Assembly: GCF_014201195.1 (NCBI RefSeq)
Contig: NZ_JACHDS010000001.1
Location: 5,580,001-5,644,000, forward strand
Source of the DNA: Nocardiopsis mwathae
GTDB taxonomy: Bacteria; Actinomycetota; Actinomycetes; Streptosporangiales; Streptosporangiaceae
DNA: 64,000 nucleotides
Reading direction: 5' to 3'
This document shows, one piece after another, positions 43,312 to 51,671 of the stretch. The notes under the pieces were generated by a model that saw only the letters and a program-made list of their open reading frames with translations, was not told the DNA's origin and made no database searches. Each line of letters begins with the position of its first letter. The first letter of the stretch is position 1. Made by a program: the position numbers and the translations under genes.

Positions 43312-44529
43312 CTACGCGGCCGGGGTGAACACGACCGGCAGTTCGGCCGGGCCACGCGTGAACACGCCCTGCTCCACCGGGTGGGCGCCGTCGGCGAGCC
43401 GCAGGTCGGGCAGGGCGTCCAGCAGCTGGTCGGTCGCCGCCGTCACCTCGGCCTCGGCCAGCAGCGCCCCCACGCAGAAGTGCCTCCCCAGGGCGAACGC
43501 GAGGTGGTCGGCCGCGGCGGTGAACGCGGTGGCGGTGTTCAGCTCCTCGCGGTGGATATCGAAGGAATCCGGATCGGCGTAGCGATCCCCGTCCCGGTTG
43601 GCGGCCCCGATCAGGCAGGTGACCGTGCTGCCGGCCGGGATGGTCCCGCCGCTGACCTCCACGTCCCGGTCGGGCTGCCGCATGATCATGTGCACGGGGG
43701 GCGTGTAGCGCAGCGTCTCGGCGAAGGCGCGGGGGATCAGGCTCCGGTCCCGGCGGACGTCGTCGAGCTGGTCGGGGTGGAGCAGAAGGTTGGCGAACAT
43801 GGCGGCCAGTGCCTTGTCGGTGGTCTCACCGCCGGCGGCGAGGAGCAGGCTGCAGAAGGACTTGATGTCCTCGTCGCTCATCCGTGTTCCGTCGATCTCG
43901 GCCCTGCACAGCGTGGACAGCAGGTCGTCGCCGAGGTGGTCCCGGCGGTGCCGGATGATGGGGAGCATGTACTCGGCGAACTCCTCCCTGGTCCGCATCC
44001 CCTCTGCGGCGACGCCGGGGTCCTGGGTGAGGTTGCCGAGGAACGCGATGATGGCCGTGTACCAGCGGTGGAACCGCGGGTGGTCGGCCTTGTCGAGGCC
44101 GAGCATGTCGACGATGACGTTGATGGGGAACCGCGTGGCGAACTGGCCCACCAGGTCGGCCGACCCGGTGGTGCGGAACCCGTCGATGAGGTCGCGGGCG
44201 TTCTGTTCGATGACGGGGAGGAACCGATCCCGCAGTGTGCTGCCCCGGAACGCGGGGGCCACCAGCGCACGGCGCACCGCGTGCTCGCGCCCGCTCAGCT
44301 GGAGGAACGTGTGACCGTGGACGGGCTCCAGCTGCCAGTCGTAGTTCGCCGTGGTGAACGCGTCGCTCTTGAAGGCCCTTCTCACGTCCTCATGGCGGGA
44401 GATGATGTAGCTCTGCGTGGCTTCGTGCCACAGCAGCGGAGCGTCGCGACGTAGGACGCGGTAGGCGGAATAGGGGTCAGTGGTGAAGCCGTCGGAGAGG
44501 ATGTCGGGTATCTCTCGGGCGGTGGTCAT
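43312..44529 (-). CDS. Cytochrome P450 (canonical)
   Basis: A 405-aa bacterial P450 with all hallmarks: LLAAGGETTDKAL (I-helix, residues 229-241), ETLRYTPP (ExxR, residues 271-274) and FALGRHFCVGALLAEAE (heme loop, Cys352). It would hydroxylate a small substrate with electrons from ferredoxin. Its substrate is unknown. It faces the conservon P450 with convergent ends. A GC-rich 17-bp tandem repeat lies about 155 bp upstream of its start, in its likely control region. Confidence 0.9.
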   Translation of the reverse strand: MTTAREIPDILSDGFTTDPYSAYRVLRRDAPLLWHEATQSYIISRHEDVRRAFKSDAFTTANYDWQLEPVHGHTFLQLSGREHAVRRALVAPAFRGSTLRDRFLPVIEQNARDLIDGFRTTGSADLVGQFATRFPINVIVDMLGLDKADHPRFHRWYTAIIAFLGNLTQDPGVAAEGMRTREEFAEYMLPIIRHRRDHLGDDLLSTLCRAEIDGTRMSDEDIKSFCSLLLAAGGETTDKALAAMFANLLLHPDQLDDVRRDRSLIPRAFAETLRYTPPVHMIMRQPDRDVEVSGGTIPAGSTVTCLIGAANRDGDRYADPDSFDIHREELNTATAFTAAADHLAFALGRHFCVGALLAEAEVTAATDQLLDALPDLRLADGAHPVEQGVFTRGPAELPVVFTPAA

Positions 44530-44683
44530 AACGCTCCCTCATTGCGCGGAGAACGGGCGAGAACCGTCCTAAGGCTAAAGAGAGCCCGGAGCTCGAACCA
44601 GGCCGACCCCGGGCACGCCGTCGCACCGGTCGTCCGGGCCGCCCCACCGCGGAAGGCGGGCGGGCTTCGGCGGCACGGCGCGT

Positions 44684-44785
44684 GCCCCCGTACCGCCCGT
44701 GCCCCCGTACCGCCCGTGCCCCCGTACCGCCCGTGCCCCCGTACCGCCCGTGCCCCCGTACCGCCCGTGTCCCTGTGCCGCCTGT
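44684..44785. repeat. 17-bp tandem repeat, five perfect copies plus one decayed
   Basis: GCCCCCGTACCGCCCGT occurs in five exact head-to-tail copies from 44684 to 44768. A sixth copy at 44769-44785 differs at four positions. It fills most of the gap between the P450 start and the stop of the next minus-strand gene. The unit is not a multiple of three and no coding frame explains it. Confidence 0.9.
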
Positions 44786-44793
44786 GTCGCCGA

Positions 44794-45936
44794 CTATCGC
44801 GTTCTTCCGGCATCCGTCTGCGGCCCGGTCGTGACCAGGGGGCCGCTGATCGGCGTCCAGCGGTCCGCGATGCGGTCGGCGATCGCCGGCATGGTGGTGT
44901 ACTCCAGATCCTCCAGTGGTAGCCGGTGCGGTTCGAAGGGGCCGTGGCGGCGCAGGTAGTCCATGGCACGGTTGGCCTGCCGACGGGCCTCGTCGAACGA
45001 CGGGTCGGCGAACATGTCGCGCGGGCCGATCAGCTTGCCGTCCTTGATCTGGAAGCCGAGGGCGACCACGCGCGGAGGGCCGTCGAACCGCGCCGGGTGG
45101 GCGTCCTCGGCCGGGACCGGCATGATCGGAGCGTGGTGCGAGCCGCGCATCGCCCCGCCGACCGTGTAGCCGAAGCTGAACGGTTCGAGAACCTCACCCA
45201 CGGCGGGCAGCCCGGACTGGCAGCGCACGAACATCACCGGGTCGTCCTTGCCGACGTACTTGCCGGCGATGAGTGACAGCCGCTGGGTGCTGGTCGCGGC
45301 CGCGACCTCGCCGAGCGCCTTCGACCGCACGCTGTGCACCACGTACCGGGCGGGTGCCCCGATGAACATCAGCATGTCGTAGAGATCGGTGGGGCAGTCG
45401 AAGAGGACCGCCTTCTCCTCGTAGAGGTCGTAGACCTCGAAGAGGAACCCGGCGTGCATCTTGGTGTCGATGACCAGGCCTGCGGAGTTGAACGGGTCGG
45501 CGAAGATCTTGTACAGCGGCAGGTTCCACGCCCCCGGCTCGGTCTTGTCGGCCAGGAAGCAGATGACGGGCTCGCTGGGCCGCTCCTCGAACTCCAACTC
45601 CGCGTACCCCGGCCCCATCCCACGCAGGTTGCCGGAGAACGCGTCGGACAGCAGGTCCTGGCCGGCGCCGTACAGCCCGAGCTCTCTGGCCACAGCGGTC
45701 GTGGTCTTGAAGGTGTCCCAGGCAAAGGAGTGGATGAGCTGGGAGTCGGGGCCATAGGTGTGGGTCATGATGAGCGAGATGTCGTCACCGCACGCGGCGA
45801 CGTGGCCGTCCACGAGCAGTTCGCCGGCGACCGCCCGCTGCACGGCTCGGCGGGCGCCGTCCATCATGTCCGGGTGGACGGCCGAGTGGCCGACGAAACC
45901 TCCGGTGTCGGCTTTGATGATGCTGAGCGTGATCAT
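44794..45936 (-). CDS. Class V fructose-1,6-bisphosphate aldolase/phosphatase
   Basis: A 380-aa protein of the bifunctional FBPA/P family. It opens with SIIKADTGGFVGHSAVHPDM and has GDDISLIMTHTYG, AWDTFKTTT, ICFLADKTEPGAWN, MHAGFLFEVYDL and EPFSFGYTVGGAMRGSHHAP. The enzyme condenses triose phosphates and dephosphorylates the product to fructose 6-phosphate, driving gluconeogenesis. Length fits the family. It is best known from archaea and thermophilic or deep-branching bacteria, so its presence in an actinomycete is notable. AGAGGAA precedes the ATG. CBS and stress genes lie upstream on the same strand. Confidence 0.9.
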   Translation of the reverse strand: MITLSIIKADTGGFVGHSAVHPDMMDGARRAVQRAVAGELLVDGHVAACGDDISLIMTHTYGPDSQLIHSFAWDTFKTTTAVARELGLYGAGQDLLSDAFSGNLRGMGPGYAELEFEERPSEPVICFLADKTEPGAWNLPLYKIFADPFNSAGLVIDTKMHAGFLFEVYDLYEEKAVLFDCPTDLYDMLMFIGAPARYVVHSVRSKALGEVAAATSTQRLSLIAGKYVGKDDPVMFVRCQSGLPAVGEVLEPFSFGYTVGGAMRGSHHAPIMPVPAEDAHPARFDGPPRVVALGFQIKDGKLIGPRDMFADPSFDEARRQANRAMDYLRRHGPFEPHRLPLEDLEYTTMPAIADRIADRWTPISGPLVTTGPQTDAGRTR

Positions 45937-46053
45937 GATCGGTTCCTCTCGCGGGGCACCTGTCGCCAGGCTGTCCCGCTGGTGCTCCCGGTCCCCGGGG
46001 CGTTCCGGCCCGCCCGGCCCGGACCGCCGCCGGCGGCCGAGGTATCACTGCGT

Positions 46054-46428
46054 CTAGGACGTCCATGCCTCCAGGGCGAGCAGGTCGCGCATGGAGACCA
46101 TGCCGACCATCCGTTCGTCGTCGACCACCGGGAGGTGCCGGATCCCCGCGTCGAGCATCCGGCGGGCCACCCGCTGCGAGTCCTCGTTCAGGCCGGCGGT
46201 CTCGACCCGGGTCGAAGCGTAGGCCGCGGCGCTCTCGTCGGCCGGGGCGTGGGCCGTGGCCATCGCCCGCACCAGGTCGCGCTCGGTGATGATTCCGACG
46301 ACATAGGCGCCGTCGAACACGGCCAGGGCGCCGACCTGCTCCTCCGCCATCCGCCGTGCGACCTCGGTCAGGCGGTCGTCCGCCTGACAGCCCAGGACCG
46401 TCGGACGGTAGACGTTGCTGATGATCAT
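46054..46428 (-). CDS. Two-CBS-domain protein
   Basis: A 124-aa protein consisting of a CBS pair: GALAVFDGAYVVGIITERDL in the first and HLPVVDDERMVGMVSMRDLL in the second. Such modules bind adenine nucleotides and sense energy state. GGAGG lies 5 bp before the ATG. It sits between a universal stress protein gene and the class V FBPase gene, all on the minus strand; the set may respond together to energy stress. Confidence 0.85.
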   Translation of the reverse strand: MIISNVYRPTVLGCQADDRLTEVARRMAEEQVGALAVFDGAYVVGIITERDLVRAMATAHAPADESAAAYASTRVETAGLNEDSQRVARRMLDAGIRHLPVVDDERMVGMVSMRDLLALEAWTS

Positions 46429-46512
46429 GGTCCCTCCTTGCCTTCGCGGTTTCCGGGCTCCGGGAATGAGAACGGTCGGCCGGGATCGGCGCCGCTCCTC
46501 GGCGGCGGCCTG

Positions 46513-47403
46513 TCACCCCACCCGCGGCGCGGGTACCACCGCCACCGGGCAGGGGGCCTGCTGCAGCGCGGCCTGGGTAACGGGCCCCAGGAGCGTCTGG
46601 GGCGCGGAGCCGATGCCGCGGGCGCCGACGACGAGCAGGTCGGCGCCTTCGGCGGCGTCGACCAGCGCGTGCCGCGGTGTGTCGAGGACGAAGGTCGTGT
46701 CGACCGGCACTTTCGGATATCGGGCCTGCCACGGCGCGACGGCCCGTTCGAAGCGTGTGTTCGCCTCGTGCTTGAGCGCGTCGGCGTCGATGAAGGCGCG
46801 GCGATCGGGTCCGGGGATCGCGGCCGGGTCCCACCAGCTGCACAGTGCCTGCACCGACGCCGTGCGCAAGGTGGCCTCCTCGAAGGCGAATCCGAGCGCC
46901 TGCTCGGCGGCCGGGGATCCGTCCACGCCGACCACGATGCGCGCGTCCTCTCCCCACGGGGGCTGCGGGGCGGACCGGACGATGACGGCCGGGATGTCGG
47001 CGCGGGAGGGGACCTGCACCGCGGTGGACCCCACGATGAGGTCGTCGAACCCGCCGTGCCCCCGAAGGCCGAGAACGATCAGGTCGGCCTGGCGGGACTC
47101 CCTCAGCAGGACGGCCGATGCGGGTCCCTGCTCCAGCCGCCAGCGGACCTCCAGGTCGTCATCGGCGAGGAAGCGGGCCTTGCGCACGCCTTCGTCGGCC
47201 ACCACCGCGCCTATGCCACGCAGGATCTCCAGGGTGACGTCCTCCGGCGGGCGGGACGGGTAGGGCCAGTGCCACGCATGGCAGACGGTCAGGGGAAGGC
47301 CGCGGAGCCGGGCCTCCTGCACCGCCCAGCGCAACGCCTGCTCGCTGGCCGGGGATCCGTCGTATCCGACCAGGACGGGAAGCGTGCTGTCGTGTTCGCC
47401 CAT
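46513..47403 (-). CDS. Tandem universal stress protein
   Basis: A 296-aa protein with two UspA domains. The first has VLVGYDGSPASEQALRWAVQ and LGLRGHGGFDDLIVGSTAVQ, the second has VVGVDGSPAAEQALGFAFEE and VGARGIGSAPQTLLGPVTQ. The G-x2-G-x9-G(S/T) ATP-binding loops are present in both, with Pro for Ser in the second. The ATG at 47403 gives a standard start; the longer frame is antisense-like. It is the first gene of a stress-related group on the minus strand. Confidence 0.9.
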   Translation of the reverse strand: MGEHDSTLPVLVGYDGSPASEQALRWAVQEARLRGLPLTVCHAWHWPYPSRPPEDVTLEILRGIGAVVADEGVRKARFLADDDLEVRWRLEQGPASAVLLRESRQADLIVLGLRGHGGFDDLIVGSTAVQVPSRADIPAVIVRSAPQPPWGEDARIVVGVDGSPAAEQALGFAFEEATLRTASVQALCSWWDPAAIPGPDRRAFIDADALKHEANTRFERAVAPWQARYPKVPVDTTFVLDTPRHALVDAAEGADLLVVGARGIGSAPQTLLGPVTQAALQQAPCPVAVVPAPRVG

Positions 47404-47667
47404 GGTCCGCCCCCTCCACGGTCCATCTCGTGCCCAGCCTCCCAGGGGTGGCGGCGTCCCGGGAAGAGACGTGGGTTCACCGTCCGGGGGACCTTCGGCC
47501 CGTGGCCGGGGACGGCCCGGTGCTTCGACGGAGCCGTGCGAAACGCCCCGCGCAGACCTGGAACGATCGGGCGCGGTCGGCGACGATGATCGGGACGGTC
47601 GGGACGGTCGGGACGGCCCCGGCTGGGCCGGGCTGTGACCGGACAAGGTCGCGCAGAGGAGCTGACG

Positions 47668-47958
47668 ATGGTGATCACCGTTCTCGAAGCCCTCGTGGCG
47701 GCGGATCGTGTGGGCGACCTTGAGCGGGCCTACCGGGAGGGAACGGCCCGACTTCCTCCCGGCATCGCGGAGACCTTTCTGGTCCGCGATACCTCCGACA
47801 CGTCGGTGTTCCGGATCATGACCGTGTGGGCCGGCCGTGAAACCCTCGACGAGATGCGGGCGTCGGGGGTGACACCCAAGGGTGTCCGGATCTTCGAGGC
47901 GGCGGGCGCCTCACCGGCGCTGTCGGTCCACGACGTCGTCGTCCGACAGCAGAGGTGA
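47668..47958 (+). CDS. Small dimeric alpha+beta barrel (antibiotic monooxygenase-like) protein
   Basis: A 96-aa protein with the ferredoxin-like pattern of the ABM superfamily: TVLEALVAADRVGDLERAYR, TFLVRDTSDTSVFRIMTVWA and a final SPALSVHDVVV. The start is ATG 47668 with GAGGAG 6 bp upstream; a GTG lies next to it. It is divergent from the stress genes. Substrate is unknown, and the assignment is by fold pattern only. A strong terminator lies 200 bp after its stop. Confidence 0.6.
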   Translation: MVITVLEALVAADRVGDLERAYREGTARLPPGIAETFLVRDTSDTSVFRIMTVWAGRETLDEMRASGVTPKGVRIFEAAGASPALSVHDVVVRQQR

Positions 47959-48260
47959 GGGGGCGGTCCCCTATTTCGGGGCCATGCCGTGTCGCGGCCG
48001 TGCGGGCCACCCCTGTTCGGGCGGGGCGGCGGGCCGGTGGGTCTCCGCTGCGGTGTCCACGCGGACCATGCCGGAGGTGTGTCCGACGCCGTCGCCGCGG
48101 GGAACACGGCACCTCGACGGCTCGCGCACTCCTGCTTCCCGAAAGCAGCGGGAAGAGTGGTGCCCGGCCCCGGCCGGTGGGCCGGGGCCGGGCACAGTGC
48201 GGCGCCGAGGGGTCCCCCATCCCCAAGGTGCCGCTTTCCAGGGTGGCTTTCGGGGGCCGG
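47959..48260. other. Gap between convergent genes
   Basis: About 300 bp with no supported gene. It includes a smaller hairpin (CTTCCCG...CGGGAAG, 48135-48154) and the large 16-bp-stem hairpin listed separately. Confidence 0.5.
48160..48195. terminator. 16-bp perfect-stem hairpin terminator
   Basis: GTGCCCGGCCCCGGCC (48160-48175) pairs perfectly with GGCCGGGGCCGGGCAC (48180-48195) across a GGTG tetraloop. It lies 66 bp beyond the end of the Asp23 operon and also serves the convergent plus-strand gene. Confidence 0.75.
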
Positions 48261-48857
48261 TCAGGCCGGTCGATGCCGTCGGTCGCGGGGCGGGGCGGCC
48301 ATGGAGAGCCGCACCACCGCGGGTAGTCGGTCGAGTTCCAGGGCGGTGCGCATGTCGCGCAGCGCCTCGGCGCGGACGCGCCGCCACACGTCCGCGACGT
48401 CGGAGTCCTCGTCCACCGTGATGTCGAGGCGCAGGTGCGGCCGCACGGGCGACTCCGTCACGGCGGCGTGGGCGCGCCGTACGCCCGGGAGGCCGCGGAC
48501 CTGATCTTCGAAGGCCGTCCGCGCCGCCTTCGCGTCGAGCTCGGTGCGGCCGCCGGCGTCGCGGTCACCGAGTACGACCCGCGCGACCGCGTCGGTGCGC
48601 AGCTGGACCAGCAGCCAGCGCAGCGCCAGCAGGGCCAGGATCACCAGTAGGGCGGCGACCACCCACCCTGTCCAGGGTTCCGGTCGACCGATGAGGTCCG
48701 GCGTATCGGCGATCGCCGCCCGGGCGGCCGGTCCGCCGAACAGCCCCAGGCCCGCGGCGAGTGACACCGTTCCGCCGCAGAGCAGCAGCCCACCCAGGAG
48801 GGCCAGCCCCCACCGGTTGCCGCGCGCGGAGCGGCGCGCCCTGTTCCTCTCGCCCAC
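48261..48857 (-). CDS. AmaP-like membrane anchor protein of the Asp23 operon
   Basis: A 198-aa protein with a basic start, two membrane helices (WGLALLGGLLLCGGTVSLAA; WTGWVVAALLVILALLALRW) and a C-terminal Asp23-like domain (VRGLPGVRRAHAAVTESPVR, HLRLDITVDEDSDVADVWRR). This matches AmaP, which anchors Asp23 to the membrane in firmicutes. It is the last gene of the minus-strand operon and is followed by a strong terminator. Confidence 0.75.
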   Translation of the reverse strand: MGERNRARRSARGNRWGLALLGGLLLCGGTVSLAAGLGLFGGPAARAAIADTPDLIGRPEPWTGWVVAALLVILALLALRWLLVQLRTDAVARVVLGDRDAGGRTELDAKAARTAFEDQVRGLPGVRRAHAAVTESPVRPHLRLDITVDEDSDVADVWRRVRAEALRDMRTALELDRLPAVVRLSMAAPPRDRRHRPA

Positions 48858-48918
48858 TGCCCTCGCCGCCCTTCACACCTCTGTGCCTGCGTTTCTGTGC
48901 CTGAGTTCCCGGCTGCGT

Positions 48919-49566
48919 TCATGTCTGCGTGCGTCTGACGTCGACGGTCAGCCGGTAGGGGCGCAGCGGCGCGATGTCCGCCAGGCGCTCCTCGACCGCG
49001 GCTGTGACCGCCGCACGGAGTTCCTCGGTCTCGGCCAGTTCGGTGCGCACACGCACCCGGATCCGTCGGCGCCGCACCACCACCCGGGCCGATTCCACAC
49101 CGCCGGCGCCGAGTACCGCCGCGGTCAGTGTCCGCCGGAGGGCGGTCCGCGACAGGCCGACGAGGAGGTCGGGGTCGTCGGTGCGCAGGGCCGCCCAGCG
49201 GCCCTCGCCGGGCAGCAGCGCCACCACGATCAGGAGCAGGCCGATCAGCGCCAGGACCGCCGAGGCGACCTGCACCTCCGGGTCGTCCCATCGGGCGTCC
49301 CCGACCTGCCGGGCCGCCGTGTCGACGATCGGGATGCCCAGCGGCACACCCGCCAGCGCGGAGATCACCTGGGACGCCGCCGCCCCCGCCACGGCGAGCA
49401 GCAGTACCGCCGCGACCACCGTCGGCCACATCCGGTACGGCCGGAAGGCGCGCACCGCGGCGCGGCGGGCCTGCTCAGCCACGCCCGGGTCCGGTGCCCG
49501 CCCCTCGGCGTCCGCCGTCGTCATCGGTGTGTCCTTCCCGGCCTTCGTGTCCTGCATGTTCCGCAT
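48919..49566 (-). CDS. DUF6286 membrane protein
   Basis: A 215-aa protein with two membrane segments (MWPTVVAAVLLLAVAGAAAS; VASAVLALIGLLLIVVALLP) and a C-terminal domain with VGLSRTALRRTLTAAVLGAG and VESARVVVRRRRIRVRVRT, matching DUF6286 of actinobacterial Asp23 loci. An ATG at 49524 is an alternative start. Paralogous in plan to the next gene, it is probably another membrane platform for Asp23-type proteins. Confidence 0.75.
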   Translation of the reverse strand: MRNMQDTKAGKDTPMTTADAEGRAPDPGVAEQARRAAVRAFRPYRMWPTVVAAVLLLAVAGAAASQVISALAGVPLGIPIVDTAARQVGDARWDDPEVQVASAVLALIGLLLIVVALLPGEGRWAALRTDDPDLLVGLSRTALRRTLTAAVLGAGGVESARVVVRRRRIRVRVRTELAETEELRAAVTAAVEERLADIAPLRPYRLTVDVRRTQT

Positions 49567-49633
49567 ATCCCGAATGTCCCGCCTGTCGCCCGGACTCCCG
49601 GGCCTGATCCGCGTCTCTGCGCAACGGCTCCGG

Positions 49634-50053
49634 TCATCTCGACTCCGCCCGTTCTCCGGCCGCGCTTGCGTGGGGCAGCTCGACGACCTCGATGTCGACC
49701 CGGCCCACGCGTATCCCGGTCAGCCGCTCGACCGTGTCCGCGACGTGCTCCCGTACACGCCGTGCGGTCGTCGCGGCGGGGCGCGGATAGCGCACGGCGA
49801 TACCCAGACGGATGATCGCCGTGCGCTCCGCCTCCCTGCCGCTGAGCCGGACCGCGACCCGCACCGGCCCGGATCCGGCTCCGAACAGCCGCCCGATACC
49901 GCGGCCGACCTCGCCGACTCCCGGCACCTGCGACGCGGCACGGGCGGCGATCTTGGTGACGACCCGTTCGGGGATCGTCGTGCTTCCGCGCTCGGCCGCC
50001 GCTGCCCCCGTCCGCCTCGGCGCCGGGTACCGCTGCGCCGCGATCTCGGCCAT
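49634..50053 (-). CDS. Asp23/Gls24 family protein (second copy)
   Basis: A 139-aa protein with the Asp23 pattern: STTIPERVVTKIAARAASQV, VRVAVRLSGREAERTAIIRL, VRYPRPAATTARRVREHV, LTGIRVGRVDIEVVEL. The ATG at 50053 is the natural start. It lies between the 56-aa membrane protein and the DUF6286 gene. Family members coat the membrane in envelope stress responses. Confidence 0.85.
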   Translation of the reverse strand: MAEIAAQRYPAPRRTGAAAAERGSTTIPERVVTKIAARAASQVPGVGEVGRGIGRLFGAGSGPVRVAVRLSGREAERTAIIRLGIAVRYPRPAATTARRVREHVADTVERLTGIRVGRVDIEVVELPHASAAGERAESR

Positions 50054-50129
50054 GCCACCACCCCTCGTTTCCGCCCTCGCCCGTTCCCCGTCCCTTCGCG
50101 CCCCGGCGCGTCCCGCGCTCCCGCGGGCG

Positions 50130-50300
50130 CTACCTGCGGCGGAGGAACAGCTCGGCGAGGTCGATTTCGCCCTCATAGGCGCGGCCGGCCAGGAAGCCGA
50201 CCATGCCGAGAACGAGCACCAGCGCGAACGCCCCGAAACCGCCGAACGCGGCCGCCAGCGCCAGCACCGTGCCGTAGGCCAGTCCCACGATGGGCCACAT
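50130..50300 (-). CDS. 56-aa conserved-type membrane protein
   Basis: A short gene read on the minus strand. It starts MWPIVGLAYGTVLALAAAFG, continues through a hydrophobic stretch FALVLVLGMVGFLAGR and ends AYEGEIDLAELFLRRR. AGGAGG lies 7 bp before the ATG. Two closely spaced hydrophobic segments and a charged C-terminus resemble the DUF2273-like small proteins of Asp23 operons. It fits exactly between its operon neighbours. Confidence 0.7.
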   Translation of the reverse strand: MWPIVGLAYGTVLALAAAFGGFGAFALVLVLGMVGFLAGRAYEGEIDLAELFLRRR

Positions 50301-50318
50301 GGCCAACCCTCCTCACTC

Positions 50319-50612
50319 TCATCGCAGCCGCCGCGCCCGCGCGTGGCGGGCGGCCCGGCGGCGCAGCATGCGCAGCACCCACCCGGCGGGTCCTCGCGGC
50401 GCCCGGAACACCCGGACACCTCCGGATTCCCGGCCGTGTTCCGATGTCCGGGTATCCGGTTCGCCGAGTGCCCGGCGCCAGCGCGCCAGGTCTTCGGCGA
50501 AGGCCACCGGATCGCCACCCCGGTCGGGGTGGTTCTCGCGAATCCAGGACCGGTAGGCCCTGCGCCGGTCGAGCGGCCGCCCCCGCACCGGATCACGCCC
50601 TGTCCGGGACAT
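50319..50612 (-). CDS. Small J-domain-like protein in the Asp23 operon
   Basis: A 97-aa basic protein. RRAYRSWIRENHPDRGGDP, followed by FAEDLARWRRAL, is like helix II, the HPD loop and helix III of a J-domain; the HPD triplet stimulates DnaK-type ATPases. The C-terminus is Arg-rich. The ATG at 50612 overlaps the preceding gene by 20 bp. A truncated or minimal J-domain protein is inferred, and a chance HPD is possible. Confidence 0.55.
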   Translation of the reverse strand: MSRTGRDPVRGRPLDRRRAYRSWIRENHPDRGGDPVAFAEDLARWRRALGEPDTRTSEHGRESGGVRVFRAPRGPAGWVLRMLRRRAARHARARRLR

Positions 50613-50979
50613 CGGCGACCACGTCCTCGACGGACACGTCCACGCGCCGCCCCGGCGCCATCGGCGCGACCAGCGCGCGGATCTCCGCGGCGACCTCCGG
50701 GATCGGCCGGCCGCAGCGCAGCACGACCCCGATCGCGACGTCGTCTTCGCGTACCGCCACGCCCTCGATCCGGTCGCCCGGGGTGAAGGTGGTGATGGTG
50801 CGGAAGGCGCCCGCCGACAGGTCGGCGACATCGGAGAGGCCGCGCACCCGGTCGGCGATCTCCCGCGCGGTCCGCTCGCGACGGTGGCCTTCCTCGGCTC
50901 CGGTCGAGGCGTCCGCGCTTCCCGCCCCGCCGTCGGGGCGGGAAGCGTCGGCCTCACTTGACCCGCGGCTCGGATTCAC
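50593..50979 (-). CDS. Asp23/Gls24-like small protein
   Basis: A 128-aa protein with a disordered, charged N-terminus and a C-terminal Asp23-like half (RTAREIADRVRGLSDVADLS, VEGVA-type strand, VAIGVVLRCGRPIPEVAAEI, RRVDVSVEDVVADVPD). It lies between the full-length Asp23 gene and the J-domain-like gene, overlapping both (26 bp and 20 bp), so the three are translationally coupled. Confidence 0.7.
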   Translation of the reverse strand: MNPSRGSSEADASRPDGGAGSADASTGAEEGHRRERTAREIADRVRGLSDVADLSAGAFRTITTFTPGDRIEGVAVREDDVAIGVVLRCGRPIPEVAAEIRALVAPMAPGRRVDVSVEDVVADVPDRA

Positions 50980-51442
50980 CGTCGTCGACCTCGTCGCCGG
51001 GCAGGTGGATGTCGTCGATGGTGACGTTGACCTCGGTGACCTCCAGGCCCGTCATCCGCTCCACCGCGGTGATGACGTTGCGGCGTACTCCCGCCGCCAG
51101 GTCGGGGATGGACACCCCGTACTCGACCACGAGGTCGATGTCGGCCGCCGCCTCACGCTCGCCCACCTCCACGGAGACGCCACGTGCGGCGGTCCCGGAC
51201 GTCGTGGCGCCGGGGATCCGGTCGCGCACGGCGCCGAAGGCCCGGGCGGCGCCGCCGCCCATACTGTGCACGCCGCCCACCTCCCGCGCGGCCATCCCCG
51301 CGATCTTCGCGACGACGTGGTCGGCGATCGAGGTCGTCCCCTTCGCCGTCACCAGCTCGCGGGCGTCGGCGTCACGGCCGGATCCGGGCGTCTTCTTCTC
51401 ACGTGCTTCGGGCACTTTGGGCTCCGCTTTCGCATCGGTCAC
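50954..51442 (-). CDS. Asp23/Gls24 family envelope stress protein (first copy)
   Basis: A 162-aa protein with the full family pattern: GTTSIADHVVAKIAGMAARE, VGGVHSMGGGAARAFGAV, VSVEVGEREAAADIDLVVEY, AAGVRRNVITAVERMTGLEV, VTEVNVTIDDIHLPGDE. GTG 51442 is the start. It is the main Asp23-type protein of the operon and lies 31 bp downstream of a CsbD gene. Confidence 0.9.
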   Translation of the reverse strand: MTDAKAEPKVPEAREKKTPGSGRDADARELVTAKGTTSIADHVVAKIAGMAAREVGGVHSMGGGAARAFGAVRDRIPGATTSGTAARGVSVEVGEREAAADIDLVVEYGVSIPDLAAGVRRNVITAVERMTGLEVTEVNVTIDDIHLPGDEVDDGESEPRVK

Positions 51443-51473
51443 TGTTCGATCCCCCCGTGCAGTGCATGGCGGC

Positions 51474-51671
51474 TCAGCGCTTGAAAACGTTCTTGATCTT
51501 CTCGGCGGCCTCTCCGGCCTTCTCCTTGACGTCCTCCGCGGCCTCCTCGACCCCGGCCTTGGTCTGGTCGAACTTGCCCTCGGCCTCCAGCTCGGAGTCG
51601 CCCATGGCCTTGCCGGCGGTCTCCTTGGCCTTGCCCTTGGCCTTCTCGAACTTGTTCTCCATGTCGCCCAT
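51474..51671 (-). CDS. CsbD family stress protein
   Basis: A 65-aa, highly charged helical protein: ENKFEKAKGKAKETAGKAMG, then ELEAEGKFDQTKAG and EDVKEKAGEAAEKIKN. This is the CsbD pattern, a general-stress family in many bacteria. An ATG at 51662 is equally possible. It is the first gene of the operon, and its promoter should be in the 258-bp divergent region shared with the sigma factor. Confidence 0.9.
   Translation of the reverse strand: MGDMENKFEKAKGKAKETAGKAMGDSELEAEGKFDQTKAGVEEAAEDVKEKAGEAAEKIKNVFKR

Noticed and set aside
45334-47589. A 751-codon plus-strand frame
   Set aside because: It lies opposite three well-supported minus-strand genes (FBPase, CBS, stress protein) and has no recognisable motif.
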